Origin: Bifidobacterium boum
Lineage (GTDB): Bacteria > Actinomycetota > Actinomycetes > Actinomycetales > Bifidobacteriaceae
DNA length: 64,000 nt
NCBI RefSeq assembly: GCF_000741535.1
Contig: NZ_JGYQ01000007.1
Span: forward strand, 1 to 64,000
Direction: 5' to 3'
Part shown: piece after piece, positions 9,804-18,166 of the stretch
Position numbering within the stretch: the stretch's first letter is position 1
Layout: each line of letters starts with the position of its first letter
Made by a program: the position numbers and the translations under genes
The notes under the pieces: model-generated
Database searches by the model: none
What the model saw: the letters and a program-made list of their open reading frames with translations, nothing else
What the model was told of the DNA's origin: nothing

Positions 9804-11489
9804 ATGTCGGAACGAGTGATTTATATCGCAAGCCCAGAAGGCGGCAATGGCCGCAACGTCGTGGCGTACGGGGTGCTTGACGCCCTGACCGCCGTGGCAC
9901 GCACCGGGGTGTTCCGCCCGATCGCATGTCGAAAAAGCCCCATCACGCAGTCCCTTGTCGAAGCGTCGAATGCGGGTCAGAGCCTTGAGGATGTGCGCGG
10001 AGTATGCCCCAAGTATGCACGCGAGCACCCGCAGTGCGTCCGCCCCGACATCGTCTCCGCCTACTACGACACTGTGAAAGCCAGCGACGCGGAAGCCATG
10101 GTCATCGTCGGCACCGACGCCTCCCACGTGTTCAATCCGCACAGCTTCGAACTTGACGTCGATATCGCCGCCGACCTCAAATCCCCGGTGTTCCTGGCGG
10201 TGTGCACTATGCGACGCAATGGCGAGGAAGTGCTCGCGACCGTCGAATCCTGCCGTCAGGCGATCGAACACGGCGGCTCGGCCGTCGTCGGTGTCTTCGT
10301 GACCGGCTGCACGCCCGAGAAAGCGGCGGATGCGCGTCAGGCCTTGTCCGAGCTCGATATTCCGGTGTGGACGATTCCCGCGGTCGATTTCCCCGATCCC
10401 GAGCATGACGATGCCGCAGAGCGCGCGCTCAAAGCATTCCGCGACAACGCTCCCGCCGACGAGGTGCGTGCGGCAATCAACACGCCCTTCTCCCCTGCCA
10501 CCACGCCATACGCGTTCCAGAACAAACTGCTGCATGGTGCCAAGGAGTCCGGCGCGACCATCGTACTGCCGGAAGGCGAAGAATGCCGTATTCTCGAGGC
10601 CGCGGATTATCTGCTCGAACGCGAGGTCGTCGACCTGCTGATTCTCGGCGAACGCGATGACATCCTCAAGCATGGCGACGAACTCGGACTCAAACACCTG
10701 TCCAAGGCACACTTCCAGAGCATGAACGATGAAACCGTTCTCGCCCCGATGATTGACAAGCTGTGCGAGCTGCGGGCCAAGAAAGGCATGACACCTGATA
10801 AGGCGCGCGAGCAGCTCAAGGATCCGAGCTATTTCGGCACGATGCTTGTCGTGCTCGGCAAGGCAGACGGGCTGGTGTCCGGCTCAGTCAACTCCACAGC
10901 GAACACCGTGCGGCCAGCCTTGCAGGTCATCAAGACCAAGCCAGGCAATTCGCTGGTGTCCGGCGCGTTCCTCATGTGCTTCAAGACGCATGTCGCCGTC
11001 TTCGCGGACGTGGCAATCACACCGAATCCGGATGCCCGTCAACTCGCAGAAATCGCCATCGAATCGGCGCGCACGGCCAAAAGTCTCGGCATCGCGCCAC
11101 GGGTGGGCATGCTGTCGTATTCGACGCTCGGCTCGGGCAAGGGGCCGGACGTCGACTTGGTCGAGGAAGCCACCGCATTGGTGCATGAACAGCAGCCGGA
11201 TTTGCCCCTGGTCGGGCCAATCCAGTTCGATGCCGCGTGGGAGCCGGAGGTGGCTGCAACCAAGGCGCCTGGCAACCCGGTCGCCGGGCACGTCAGCGTG
11301 TTCGTCTTCCCGGACCTGAGCGCCGGCAATATCGGGTACAAGGCAGTCCAGCGTGCGTCGGGCGCCCGCGCAATCGGGCCAGTGCTGCAGGGCCTCAACC
11401 GACCGGTCAACGACCTGTCTCGCGGCGCGACCGTCCAGGATATCATCAACACCATCGCATTGACGGCGTTGCAGACGAAAGAAAACTGA
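9804..11489 (+). CDS. pta: Phosphate acetyltransferase (long, two-domain form)
   Basis: A 561-residue enzyme interconverting acetyl-P and acetyl-CoA; here it links the acetyl-P made by phosphoketolase to acetyl-CoA. The C-terminal PTA_PTB catalytic domain spans about 235-555 (KESGATIVLPEGEE, VLGKADGLVSGSVNSTANTV-type segments, SGARAIGPVLQGLNRPVNDL near the end). The N-terminal third resembles the BioD-like P-loop domain of long Pta proteins, but its loop reads SPEGGNGRNVVA without the usual GKS/T, so nucleotide binding there is doubtful. Start supported by AAGGAG 8 bases upstream. Followed by a terminator and then ackA. Confidence 0.95.
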   Translation: MSERVIYIASPEGGNGRNVVAYGVLDALTAVARTGVFRPIACRKSPITQSLVEASNAGQSLEDVRGVCPKYAREHPQCVRPDIVSAYYDTVKASDAEAMVIVGTDASHVFNPHSFELDVDIAADLKSPVFLAVCTMRRNGEEVLATVESCRQAIEHGGSAVVGVFVTGCTPEKAADARQALSELDIPVWTIPAVDFPDPEHDDAAERALKAFRDNAPADEVRAAINTPFSPATTPYAFQNKLLHGAKESGATIVLPEGEECRILEAADYLLEREVVDLLILGERDDILKHGDELGLKHLSKAHFQSMNDETVLAPMIDKLCELRAKKGMTPDKAREQLKDPSYFGTMLVVLGKADGLVSGSVNSTANTVRPALQVIKTKPGNSLVSGAFLMCFKTHVAVFADVAITPNPDARQLAEIAIESARTAKSLGIAPRVGMLSYSTLGSGKGPDVDLVEEATALVHEQQPDLPLVGPIQFDAAWEPEVAATKAPGNPVAGHVSVFVFPDLSAGNIGYKAVQRASGARAIGPVLQGLNRPVNDLSRGATVQDIINTIALTALQTKEN

Positions 11490-11540
11490 CCGCGGGCGGG
11501 CTGGACCGGAGCCGGAGCTGCCGGGCAAGCCCTGTGACGA

Positions 11541-11578
11541 GGGGCGTACGCTCATGGATTCGCCATGGCGTACGCCCC
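11541..11578 (+). terminator. Terminator/attenuator between pta and ackA
   Basis: An 11-bp perfect outer stem (GGGGCGTACGC with GCGTACGCCCC) with further inner pairing lies 50 bases past pta and is followed by GATTTGT. It separates pta from ackA, so ackA probably has its own promoter in the 85 bases that follow. A 6-bp hairpin, CCGTGC/GCACGG, sits at 11617-11634 in the ackA leader. Confidence 0.7.
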
Positions 11579-11663
11579 GATTTGTAGCCGCTCACGAGTA
11601 AAGTCAGCAATGGTAGCCGTGCAAAACCGCACGGATCGTACACAACAATGGAGGATGCCCACT

Positions 11664-12893
11664 ATGGCGAAAACCGTCCTTGTCATCAATTCGGGTTCCA
11701 GCTCGATCAAGTACCAGCTGGTCGACCTCGAGACCGGTGAAGGTCTCGCTTCCGGCCTCGTTGAGAAGATCGGCGAGCCGACCGACGGCCATTACAAGCA
11801 CGAGTACAACGGTGAGAAGCATGAGCTCGAAGAGCCCATCCACGATCATGAGCAGGGCCTGAAGCGTGTCCTCGGCTTCTTCGAGCAGTACGGCCCGAAG
11901 CTGTCCGAGGCTGGCATCGTGGCTGTCGGTCACCGCGTGGTCCAGGGCGGCTACATCTTCCCGAAGCCGGCGCTCGTCACCGACAAGACCATCAACCAGG
12001 TCAAGGATCTCGCCGTGCTCGCCCCGCTGCACAACGGCCCGGAGGCCAAGGGCGCTGAAGTCATGCGTCAGCTGCTGCCTGACGTGCCGCAGGTCTTCGT
12101 GTTCGATTCCTCCTTCTTCTTCCAGCTGCCGGCCGAGGCCAGCACCTACGCGCTGAACAAGGACATCGCCGAGCAGTACCACATCCGCCGCTACGGCGCT
12201 CACGGCACCTCCCACGAGTATGTCGGCTCCGTCGTCCCGGATATCATCGGCAAGCCCGCTGAAGGCCTCAAGCAGATCGTCCTGCATATCGGCAACGGCG
12301 CTTCTGCCTCCGCCCAGATCTCCGGCAAGCCGATCGACACCTCCATGGGTCTGACCCCGCTCGAGGGCCTCATGATGGGCGGCCGTACCGGCGATATCGA
12401 CCCGGCTGCCGTCTTCCACCTGATTCGCAACGCCCACATGAGCGTGGACGAGCTGGACACCCTGTTCAACAAGCGTTCCGGCCTGACCGGCATGTGCGGC
12501 CACGCCGATATGCGTGAGGTCCACAAGCTCGTCGCCGCCGGCGACAAGGATGCCAAGCTCGCGCTCGACGTGTACGTGCACCGCATCATCAAGTACGTGG
12601 GCGACTTCACCGCTCAGATGGGTGGCGTCGACGTGATCACCTTCACCGCCGGTGTCGGCGAGAACGACGAAATCGTGCGCAAGATGGTGTGCGATCGTCT
12701 CGCCCCGTTCGGTGTCAAGCTCGACGAGGAGAAGAACAATACGCGTTCCAAGCAGCCGCGCGTCATCTCCACGCCGGACAGCTCCGTGGTCATCGCCGTC
12801 GTGCCGACCAACGAGGAGCTCGCCATCGCCCGCAAGTCCGCGACCATCGCCGCGGAGGGCAAGGACTCCTATGGCAACGAGTTCACCCGCTGA
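11664..12893 (+). CDS. ackA: Acetate kinase
   Basis: A 409-residue kinase transferring phosphate from acetyl-P to ADP, the ATP-yielding end of the bifid shunt. Seen: the phosphate-binding start INSGSSSIKYQL, the family signature GAHGTSHEYV (about 180), HIGNGASASA, and GRTGDIDPAA (about 240). Normal length. I chose the ATG at 11664 because GGAGG lies 9 bases upstream and the protein begins MAKTVLVINSG as in homologues; an in-frame ATG 33 codons upstream lies within the pta terminator. Codon bias is as strong as in xfp. Confidence 0.98.
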   Translation: MAKTVLVINSGSSSIKYQLVDLETGEGLASGLVEKIGEPTDGHYKHEYNGEKHELEEPIHDHEQGLKRVLGFFEQYGPKLSEAGIVAVGHRVVQGGYIFPKPALVTDKTINQVKDLAVLAPLHNGPEAKGAEVMRQLLPDVPQVFVFDSSFFFQLPAEASTYALNKDIAEQYHIRRYGAHGTSHEYVGSVVPDIIGKPAEGLKQIVLHIGNGASASAQISGKPIDTSMGLTPLEGLMMGGRTGDIDPAAVFHLIRNAHMSVDELDTLFNKRSGLTGMCGHADMREVHKLVAAGDKDAKLALDVYVHRIIKYVGDFTAQMGGVDVITFTAGVGENDEIVRKMVCDRLAPFGVKLDEEKNNTRSKQPRVISTPDSSVVIAVVPTNEELAIARKSATIAAEGKDSYGNEFTR

Positions 12894-12959
12894 ATACGCC
12901 AGTCAGTTTGACCGGCTGGTCAATGACACAGTCGGTAACCGCTGAACGTTGGCACAGTT

Positions 12960-13001
12960 GAGGGGCTGTGAGGATGCGCAGAAACATCCTCACAGCCCCT
13001 C
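12960..13001 (+). terminator. ackA terminator
   Basis: A perfect 17-bp stem (12960-12976 with 12985-13001) with an 8-base loop lies 65 bases past the ackA stop and is followed by ATTCGTATAT. Confidence 0.85.
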
Positions 13002-13064
13002 ATTCGTATATACTTGCGTGTCACAATCAGGTGCGTGGTGCCTTCCTTTGCACCCCCAGCGGAT

Positions 13065-13124
13065 CCCATCTCTGTTTCTGCCGACGCTGAGCGGACTGTC
13101 AGCGTCGGCAGAAACAGAGATGGG
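13065..13124. repeat. Perfect 26-bp inverted repeat between ackA and aroA
   Basis: Arms 13065-13090 and 13099-13124 pair without mismatch around an 8-base loop. The region is convergent (ackA to the right, aroA to the left), so it may act as a bidirectional terminator. The inner part, CCGACGCTGA/TCAGCGTCGG, recurs in the tandem repeats at 62597-62756, suggesting a dispersed genomic repeat family. Confidence 0.85.
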
Positions 13125-13187
13125 AGCAATCACAAGCAATACGGCGCGATCACACAATCCCAGTTGCCACAACAGCGATGACGCGAA

Positions 13188-14594
13188 TCAGTGTTGCGCG
13201 AGCATATCCGACCACATGCCGGGGAAATCGGGAATCGTCTTGCGTGTGGTCGCGATGTTGCGAATTTCGATGCCTGGCACGGCGAGCCCGATCATGGCGG
13301 CGAAGGTCGCCATACGGTGGTCGGCGTAGCTTTCCATGACCGCAGCGTGCAGTGAAGCGCGCGGGACAGGTTCGATGGCAAGCCCGTCAGGCAGCTCCTC
13401 GGCTTTTCCGCCGATCCGCTTGATTTCGGTGACCAACGCGGCCAAACGATTGGTCTCATGGCCGCGCAGATGCCCGATGCCATGCAGCGCTGACGGCGTG
13501 TCGGCGAGCGCGGCCGCGGCGGCGATGCTCGGGGCGATCTCCCCCGCGGCGGACATGTCGTAATCTCCAAGCCCGTGGATGGTGCCGTTGCCGGTCAAGG
13601 TCAGTGTTCCCGACCGGTGGGTGTATGCGTGTGGTTGGGTTTGGGCTTGACGCATGGCTTCGTCGAATGGTGTGCCGTCGAGGGTGATGCTCGCGCCCAT
13701 ATGTTGCAGGATTCCGGGCAGCAGTCCCCCGGGCTGGGTGGTGATATACGGCCAGTTCGGTATGGACACGCTGCCGGAAGCGATCATCGCCGCCTCGAGG
13801 AAGGGCGCGGCATTGGACAGGTCCGGTTCGACGGTGACGTCCGCAGGCAGTGCAAGCTGCGCGGGATCCACGATCCAGTGTCCCGGCTCGGGCATGCTGA
13901 TATGCCCACCCGCGGCTTCGACATCATGCATGGTCATGCGGATATGCGGCATGCTGGGCAGGTGTTCGCCGGTGTGGGCGAGGTCAAGCCCGCCGGGGAG
14001 CCGCGAACCGATCAGCAGCAGCCCGGAGATGAACTGGGAGGATGATGACGAGTCGATGGCGACATGCCGACGCTGGCCGTCGATATGCGCATGCTGTGGC
14101 GGGGTGATGGTGAACGGCAATCGTCCGGGCTCCCCCTCGTAGGCGATTGTCGCGCCGAGTTGCTCGAGACCGTCGAGGATTGGCCCCATCGGCCGCTGAT
14201 AGGCTTGCTCGTCCCCGTCAAAGCGGACCGGACCGTCGGCGAACAGGACGAGGCCGGGCACGAAACGCATCACCGTGCCGGCGAGCCCGCAATACACGGT
14301 ATCCGAACCGTGGAACCGCCCGCCGGCCGGGGGCGTCACCGTCACCGTGGTCTCGGTGTCTGGATTCGCCTCGCAATGCACACCGAGCGTGCGCAGTGCG
14401 TCCATCATGAGTTCGGTGTCTCGTGAACGCAGCAATCCGTGCAGCGTGACCGGCTTCGTGCCAAGCGCGGCGAGGATGAGGAAACGGTTGGACAGCGATT
14501 TGCTGCCCGGAATGGTCACAGTCGCGTTAAGCGGACGGCTCGCCACCGGCGCGGGCCAAGGGTCGGGATATGCGTGTTCGGTCATGGTCACCAT
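13188..14594 (-). CDS. aroA: 3-phosphoshikimate 1-carboxyvinyltransferase (EPSP synthase)
   Basis: Joins shikimate-3-P and PEP in aromatic amino acid synthesis. 468 residues, longer than the usual 430 mainly through loops. Visible: the substrate-binding start ATVTIPGSKSLSNRFLILAALG (about 24-45), GLAGTVMRFVPGL (PEP loop, about 103-115), SSSSSQFISGLLL, the PDLSNAAPFLEAA segment, and ESYADHRMATFAAMIGL near the C-terminus. The start is ambiguous: a start at 14594 or the ATG at 14585 three codons later; neither has a strong ribosome site. Convergent with ackA. Confidence 0.95.
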   Translation of the reverse strand: MVTMTEHAYPDPWPAPVASRPLNATVTIPGSKSLSNRFLILAALGTKPVTLHGLLRSRDTELMMDALRTLGVHCEANPDTETTVTVTPPAGGRFHGSDTVYCGLAGTVMRFVPGLVLFADGPVRFDGDEQAYQRPMGPILDGLEQLGATIAYEGEPGRLPFTITPPQHAHIDGQRRHVAIDSSSSSQFISGLLLIGSRLPGGLDLAHTGEHLPSMPHIRMTMHDVEAAGGHISMPEPGHWIVDPAQLALPADVTVEPDLSNAAPFLEAAMIASGSVSIPNWPYITTQPGGLLPGILQHMGASITLDGTPFDEAMRQAQTQPHAYTHRSGTLTLTGNGTIHGLGDYDMSAAGEIAPSIAAAAALADTPSALHGIGHLRGHETNRLAALVTEIKRIGGKAEELPDGLAIEPVPRASLHAAVMESYADHRMATFAAMIGLAVPGIEIRNIATTRKTIPDFPGMWSDMLAQH

Positions 14595-14772
14595 AGTATC
14601 CGAAACGCCGCATCTGGCGACGCCTCATCACAGCATATGGGAGAAAAGTCTGCGAGACAAGCCAGTGCAGACAGAACGGAAGGGCGGCGGGAATGACAAT
14701 GCAATAACGGTGGAACTCCGGCGAAATGGCGATGGAATAACAGTGTCGTGTCGTACTCGTCTTGGCTTTAGG

Positions 14773-14778
14773 TATAAT
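14773..14778 (+). promoter_or_regulatory. -10 box of the tRNA-Pro promoter
   Basis: A perfect TATAAT lies 25 bases before the mature tRNA 5' end at 14803. At 17 bases upstream only a poor -35 (GTCGTA) is seen. The TTTGACAC just downstream lies after the start point and is not its -35. Confidence 0.5.
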
Positions 14779-14802
14779 GGGTGATTGTGCCGTTTGACAC
14801 AT

Positions 14803-14876
14803 CGGGCTGTAGCGCAGTTTGGTAGCGCGCCTGCTTTGGGAGCAGGATGTCGCAGGTTCGAATCCTGTCAGCCCGA
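14803..14876 (+). tRNA. tRNA-Pro (anticodon TGG), prophage attachment gene
   Basis: A 74-nt cloverleaf: acceptor CGGGCTG/CAGCCCG, anticodon stem CCTGC/GCAGG with loop TTTGGGA (TGG at 14837-14839), T-arm CAGG-TTCGAAT-CCTG, discriminator A. CCA is not encoded. The 3' half from 14843 is the left attachment core of the prophage, so the tRNA is kept whole after integration. Confidence 0.97.
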
Positions 14877-14879
14877 CCG
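14843..14879. repeat. attL core
   Basis: 37 bases from the 3' side of the tRNA-Pro anticodon stem to just past its discriminator. It matches 51477-51513 at 36 of 37 positions; the single difference is G here versus A in the T-loop copy of attR. Confidence 0.93.
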
Positions 14880-14880
14880 G

Positions 14881-14920
14881 AGCCCTTGGAAACATTAGGT
14901 TTTCAAGGGCTTATTTTTTC
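14881..14920. terminator. Phage-borne terminator behind tRNA-Pro and integrase
   Basis: A 12-bp stem (14881-14892 with 14900-14911, one wobble) followed by TATTTTTTC. It replaces for tRNA-Pro the host terminator now displaced to 51520-51555. In the other direction it may also end the integrase transcript, which stops at 14979. Confidence 0.85.
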
Positions 14921-14935
14921 CGTCGAAAACAATCC

Positions 14936-14954
14936 GCATACAAATGCATACAAA
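14936..14954. promoter_or_regulatory. Integrase arm-type sites, left prophage end
   Basis: Two direct copies of GCATACAAA at 14936-14944 and 14946-14954, 10 bases apart, lie between attL and the integrase stop. The same motif recurs at the right end (51317-51347), which together would form the two arms of attP. Confidence 0.6.
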
Positions 14955-14978
14955 CGCCGCGGTACCTCCACGCCCGAT

Positions 14979-16247
14979 TCACACGAGTTCGCGCTCGCGG
15001 AGGGCTCCGATCGCGTCGGCCACGTCGTCCAATCGTTCCGGCCAGAGCGCCGTGTAGGTGTTCAATGTAATGCTGGGAGAGGAGTGGCCGAGCTGCATCT
15101 GCAGGGTCTTCACGTCCGCGCCCTGGGCGATCGCGAAGCTCGCGTATGTGTGGCGCAGACTGTGTATGGTCACGCCCGCGTCCTCCATGCCGGCCGCTTT
15201 GACGGCCTTGTTCCATATCCTTGTCCGCCACGTGTTCGTCCAGACGTTCCCGCCACGGGTGGCACGGAACAGCCAGTCGTCATCACCCATGCCATCCATC
15301 TGCGCCTTGATCTGCGGCATGAGGAACCGTGGTATCGCGATGTTGCGGGCCTTTCCGTTCTTCGGGGTGCCGAGCATGCTGCCGCCGTGCCCGTCGTCAG
15401 TCCATGTGCGGCCTATCCTGGCTCGCCGTTTGTCCGCGTCCACGTCACCGACCTTGAGGGCAAGCGATTCGCCTATGCGGCATCCCGTATAGGCCTGCCA
15501 TCTGACCAGCAGACCGTCCACCGGCTTCCCGATCCTCTCCGCCTCGTCCGCGAGCAACTCGACCTCGCGGACCGAGAGGAACACCATGTCGTCGTCGGAG
15601 ACGATCTTCGGCACGGTGACCCTGTCCACAGGATTCTCACCGATCCACCCGTTCGAGACGGCGTAGTCAAAGATGCCCTTGAGGACGACTTTCATGATAT
15701 TGCGGATGCTTCTCGCGCTCAGCGGCTTCGAATCACGCCCGTCCGGCAACGCGGCCGGATAACCACCGTCCATGAGCTGGCCGACCCACTCCTGCAGCAT
15801 GTCAGGGCGAAGCTCACGCAACGTCATGCCACCCCATTTGGGCAGGATGTACAGGCGCAGCTCCCTCGCATACCGGCCTGCGGTGCCGGGTTTCAGATCG
15901 ACCTTCGACGCGAGCCATTCGCCGGCCACATCATCCAGGACACGAAGCTCCTGACGGGGATCGCGGTAGCGTCCCCGCCTGATGTCGTCCTCCATGGCCG
16001 CGGCATATTCCTGCGCTTCGGCGAGCCTGGCGAACTGCTTCACCCTCTGCACACGTCTACCATCCTTGACGATGGTCCAATGACAACGCCAGCGCATCCC
16101 GACCCCATAACGGCTTTTACGCCACTTCTCAGGCACATTGGCCTTCATCGGATCGCGTGAGTTCGCCAAAGAGCGTTTGGCCGCACGACTCGGCGGATTG
16201 CCATCATCGTCATTCTTGAGCCACAGGTCATCAATGGTCACTTTCAT
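14979..16247 (-). CDS. Tyrosine-type phage integrase
   Basis: 422 residues. An N-terminal arm-binding (AP2-like) part at about 40-85 is followed by a SAM-like core-binding domain at about 100-205 and the catalytic domain. Catalytic residues are visible: Arg257 (TGCRIGESL), His362 and Arg365 (HSLRHTYAS), His388 (QLGHSSPS) and the nucleophile Tyr398 (NTYTALWP). It recombines attP with the tRNA-Pro attB. The start is the ATG at 16247, with GGGAGGAAG 6 bases upstream; a GTG five codons earlier overlaps that ribosome site. First gene inside attL, transcribed toward the tRNA. Confidence 0.96.
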   Translation of the reverse strand: MKVTIDDLWLKNDDDGNPPSRAAKRSLANSRDPMKANVPEKWRKSRYGVGMRWRCHWTIVKDGRRVQRVKQFARLAEAQEYAAAMEDDIRRGRYRDPRQELRVLDDVAGEWLASKVDLKPGTAGRYARELRLYILPKWGGMTLRELRPDMLQEWVGQLMDGGYPAALPDGRDSKPLSARSIRNIMKVVLKGIFDYAVSNGWIGENPVDRVTVPKIVSDDDMVFLSVREVELLADEAERIGKPVDGLLVRWQAYTGCRIGESLALKVGDVDADKRRARIGRTWTDDGHGGSMLGTPKNGKARNIAIPRFLMPQIKAQMDGMGDDDWLFRATRGGNVWTNTWRTRIWNKAVKAAGMEDAGVTIHSLRHTYASFAIAQGADVKTLQMQLGHSSPSITLNTYTALWPERLDDVADAIGALRERELV

Positions 16248-16310
16248 GGCGCTTCCTCCCACATGTTTTTCGCCCCGGCGCTCGCGGATATGCGGGCACC
16301 GTGGCCTTTT

Positions 16311-16721
16311 TCATTGCATGCACACGCCGGAATCGCGGAGCAGCTGCCGGTAATCCTCCAACACCTGCACTGTCACGCCCAGCTCCACGGCCATCATCCA
16401 CGTATTGCCCTCGTACACCGTCTCGGCCATGCCATAATCCACCGGACTGATCAACGCCAACGCGGTCTCCCTACGGCAACGGCGCTCGCATTTGATTCCG
16501 TATTGGCTGCCGCATCCGGGGTCGTGGTGTCTGGCGTGTATGAGCTCGTGGCACAATGTGCAGCGGCGTTGGAAACCGGCCAGCCGTTCGTCGATGATGA
16601 TGAGACGGAGCGGATCGTAGTAGAGTCCGCACCTGTCTCCGGCCAACCGGCGTTCCTCGATCCGGACCCCCAATGTTTCCGACCAGGATGTCAGGATGCT
16701 GTCATTCACCTGCTTCGGCAT
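16311..16721 (-). CDS. ImmA/IrrE-family metallopeptidase
   Basis: 136 residues with the zinc-protease motif CHELIHARHHD (HExxH, about residue 60) followed by a C-terminal helical part. ImmA-type proteases cleave the cognate XRE repressor after DNA damage in ICEBs1 and many Gram-positive prophages, so this is the natural candidate for inducing the repressor at 18167-18610. The start at 16721 overlaps the end of the DinD-like gene by 20 bases, with ACGAGG just upstream, which suggests translational coupling. A longer upstream ORF in this frame is a shadow of that gene. Confidence 0.85.
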   Translation of the reverse strand: MPKQVNDSILTSWSETLGVRIEERRLAGDRCGLYYDPLRLIIIDERLAGFQRRCTLCHELIHARHHDPGCGSQYGIKCERRCRRETALALISPVDYGMAETVYEGNTWMMAVELGVTVQVLEDYRQLLRDSGVCMQ

Positions 16722-17565
16722 CCTCGTTTCTGAAGCCGGTTCCCTCGATGCGCTTCTCGTCGCGCTTCGCCCTGCGCTCGACCTTCTTGATGTCCTCCAT
16801 CGCCGGGAGGTCTTCCGGCGCGATGCCACGGCTGAACAGGCTCTTTCGCACGGCCTTGTTGTTGTCCACATGCTCTTGGGTGATTGCCGGTGTCCCGTGC
16901 AGGTCGCGTTCCTGGATCCCGTAGTTCGTCATCTGCGTGGCGAGCTGCTTCGCCGTCACGGCGATAGGATGGAGCACATCGGCCAGCGGACGGCTCTTCG
17001 GCACATCGAGCCTGAATTTCATTTCCGTCGTACTCATGCCGAACAGCGCCTGATCGCCGCGCGAACGGATCACGCCGAAGTCCTTCTCCCCGACCCCGCG
17101 CTTGTATGCGAGCGAGCTGAGCTGCTTCTCCTCGGCGGTCAACGCGTGCCTTCCCGCGATGCGCAGGATCTCGCCCATGCGCTGCTCAAGAAGCTCCGCG
17201 GTGCGCGTCTGCACGGCGAAATAGCTTTGCAGCAGCGCGACCTCCTCCTTGCGCGGATCGCCGTTCTGGGCCACCAGATAGCAGGCGTAACGGGTCAGCT
17301 TCACATCATCGATGGAACGAATGGCGCCGCTGCCAAGCTCGACGTCCCGTTTGGTGTCGCGGAAGTGCGCTTCGACCGGCTGCCCGGCGTTCTGACATGC
17401 CGATTGGGCGCGCTGTATTACCTTTGCGAAGTTCTCCCATTTCGTATAGCCCATATACTTCATCAGTTCTCTTGCATGCCAGAATTCCACGCCATTCTCA
17501 TCCTTATTGAGGAGCGTATCCAAGGACGCGGCGTATCGGGCAATGGTTTCCTTGTCCATATTCAT
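16702..17565 (-). CDS. DinD-like DNA-damage-inducible protein
   Basis: 287 residues that follow the E. coli DinD layout: an N-terminal BRO/antirepressor-like half with GVEFWHARELMKYMGYTKW (about 25-43), VKLTRYACYLVAQNGDP (about 87-103) and YFAVQTRTAELLEQ, then a helical middle and a charged C-terminus. In E. coli DinD is an SOS gene that inhibits RecA-mediated strand exchange. In prophages such genes often sit in the lysogeny block as antirepressors or SOS modulators. I see no actinobacterial LexA box just upstream. Same strand and possibly the same transcript as ImmA and integrase. Confidence 0.85.
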   Translation of the reverse strand: MNMDKETIARYAASLDTLLNKDENGVEFWHARELMKYMGYTKWENFAKVIQRAQSACQNAGQPVEAHFRDTKRDVELGSGAIRSIDDVKLTRYACYLVAQNGDPRKEEVALLQSYFAVQTRTAELLEQRMGEILRIAGRHALTAEEKQLSSLAYKRGVGEKDFGVIRSRGDQALFGMSTTEMKFRLDVPKSRPLADVLHPIAVTAKQLATQMTNYGIQERDLHGTPAITQEHVDNNKAVRKSLFSRGIAPEDLPAMEDIKKVERRAKRDEKRIEGTGFRNEDAEAGE

Positions 17566-17643
17566 CCTTCCCCAACCATTTTCCTGACGTCGGCAAAATG
17601 GTCTATTGCCAATGTTTCCAATGGTTTTTGGTCGGCTTGTCGT

Positions 17644-18129
17644 TCACTGCTTGGCGGTCTTCACCACTGTGGTGGTGCCCATCGCGGTGGTTTCCCAGCT
17701 GACGCCGTCCGCCTTGGTATAGGTGAAGTCCTTGGTGGCGTCCTGCGAGCCGAGCAGGGACGCCTGCATCGCCGCGGTGTCTCCCTGGCTCGTCCACTTC
17801 CAGTCGCCGGCCTTGTCCGGCGCATTGTAGGAGCCCTTCCAATACAGGCTCTTCGTATCGCCGTTGTCACTGACCCACTGGACGGTGATCGTGTCGGCCG
17901 TGATCTCGGCCTCCATCCAGGAATCCGTGCTGCCGGAGTTGGTCTGCTTCCACGTGCCGGTCAGATCCGCAGGCTGTTCTACCGGCTTCTTCTCTGCCGG
18001 CTTCTTCGTCGTCTGCGATTGGCTCGTACTGCCGGCGTCGGCGGTTCTGGCGTCGTTGGCGTTGCCGCACGCGCCGAGTCCGAGTGCAAGTATCGCCGCG
18101 ACGGCCGTTGCGATTGTCTTCCTGTACAT
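17644..18129 (-). CDS. Prophage-encoded lipoprotein
   Basis: 161 residues with a lipoprotein signal, MYRKTIATAVAAILALGLG, and the lipobox LGAC (Cys about 21). A Lys/Pro/Glu-rich linker (about 35-57) is followed by a compact domain with GTWKQTNSG and repeated W/T-rich strands, probably a small beta-barrel. GGAAAGAAGGAAACC precedes the ATG at 18129; longer in-frame starts run through the repressor gene. Lying beside the repressor it is probably expressed in the lysogen. A surface lipoprotein made from a prophage is a candidate for superinfection exclusion or host-surface change; this is inference. Confidence 0.75.
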   Translation of the reverse strand: MYRKTIATAVAAILALGLGACGNANDARTADAGSTSQSQTTKKPAEKKPVEQPADLTGTWKQTNSGSTDSWMEAEITADTITVQWVSDNGDTKSLYWKGSYNAPDKAGDWKWTSQGDTAAMQASLLGSQDATKDFTYTKADGVSWETTAMGTTTVVKTAKQ

Positions 18130-18166
18130 GGTTTCCTTCTTTCCTTGGTTGATTTGCATTAAAAAT

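Noticed and set aside
11565-11663. N-terminal extension of acetate kinase
   Set aside because: The in-frame ATG at 11565 lies in the pta terminator hairpin; the ATG at 11664 has GGAGG and matches family starts.
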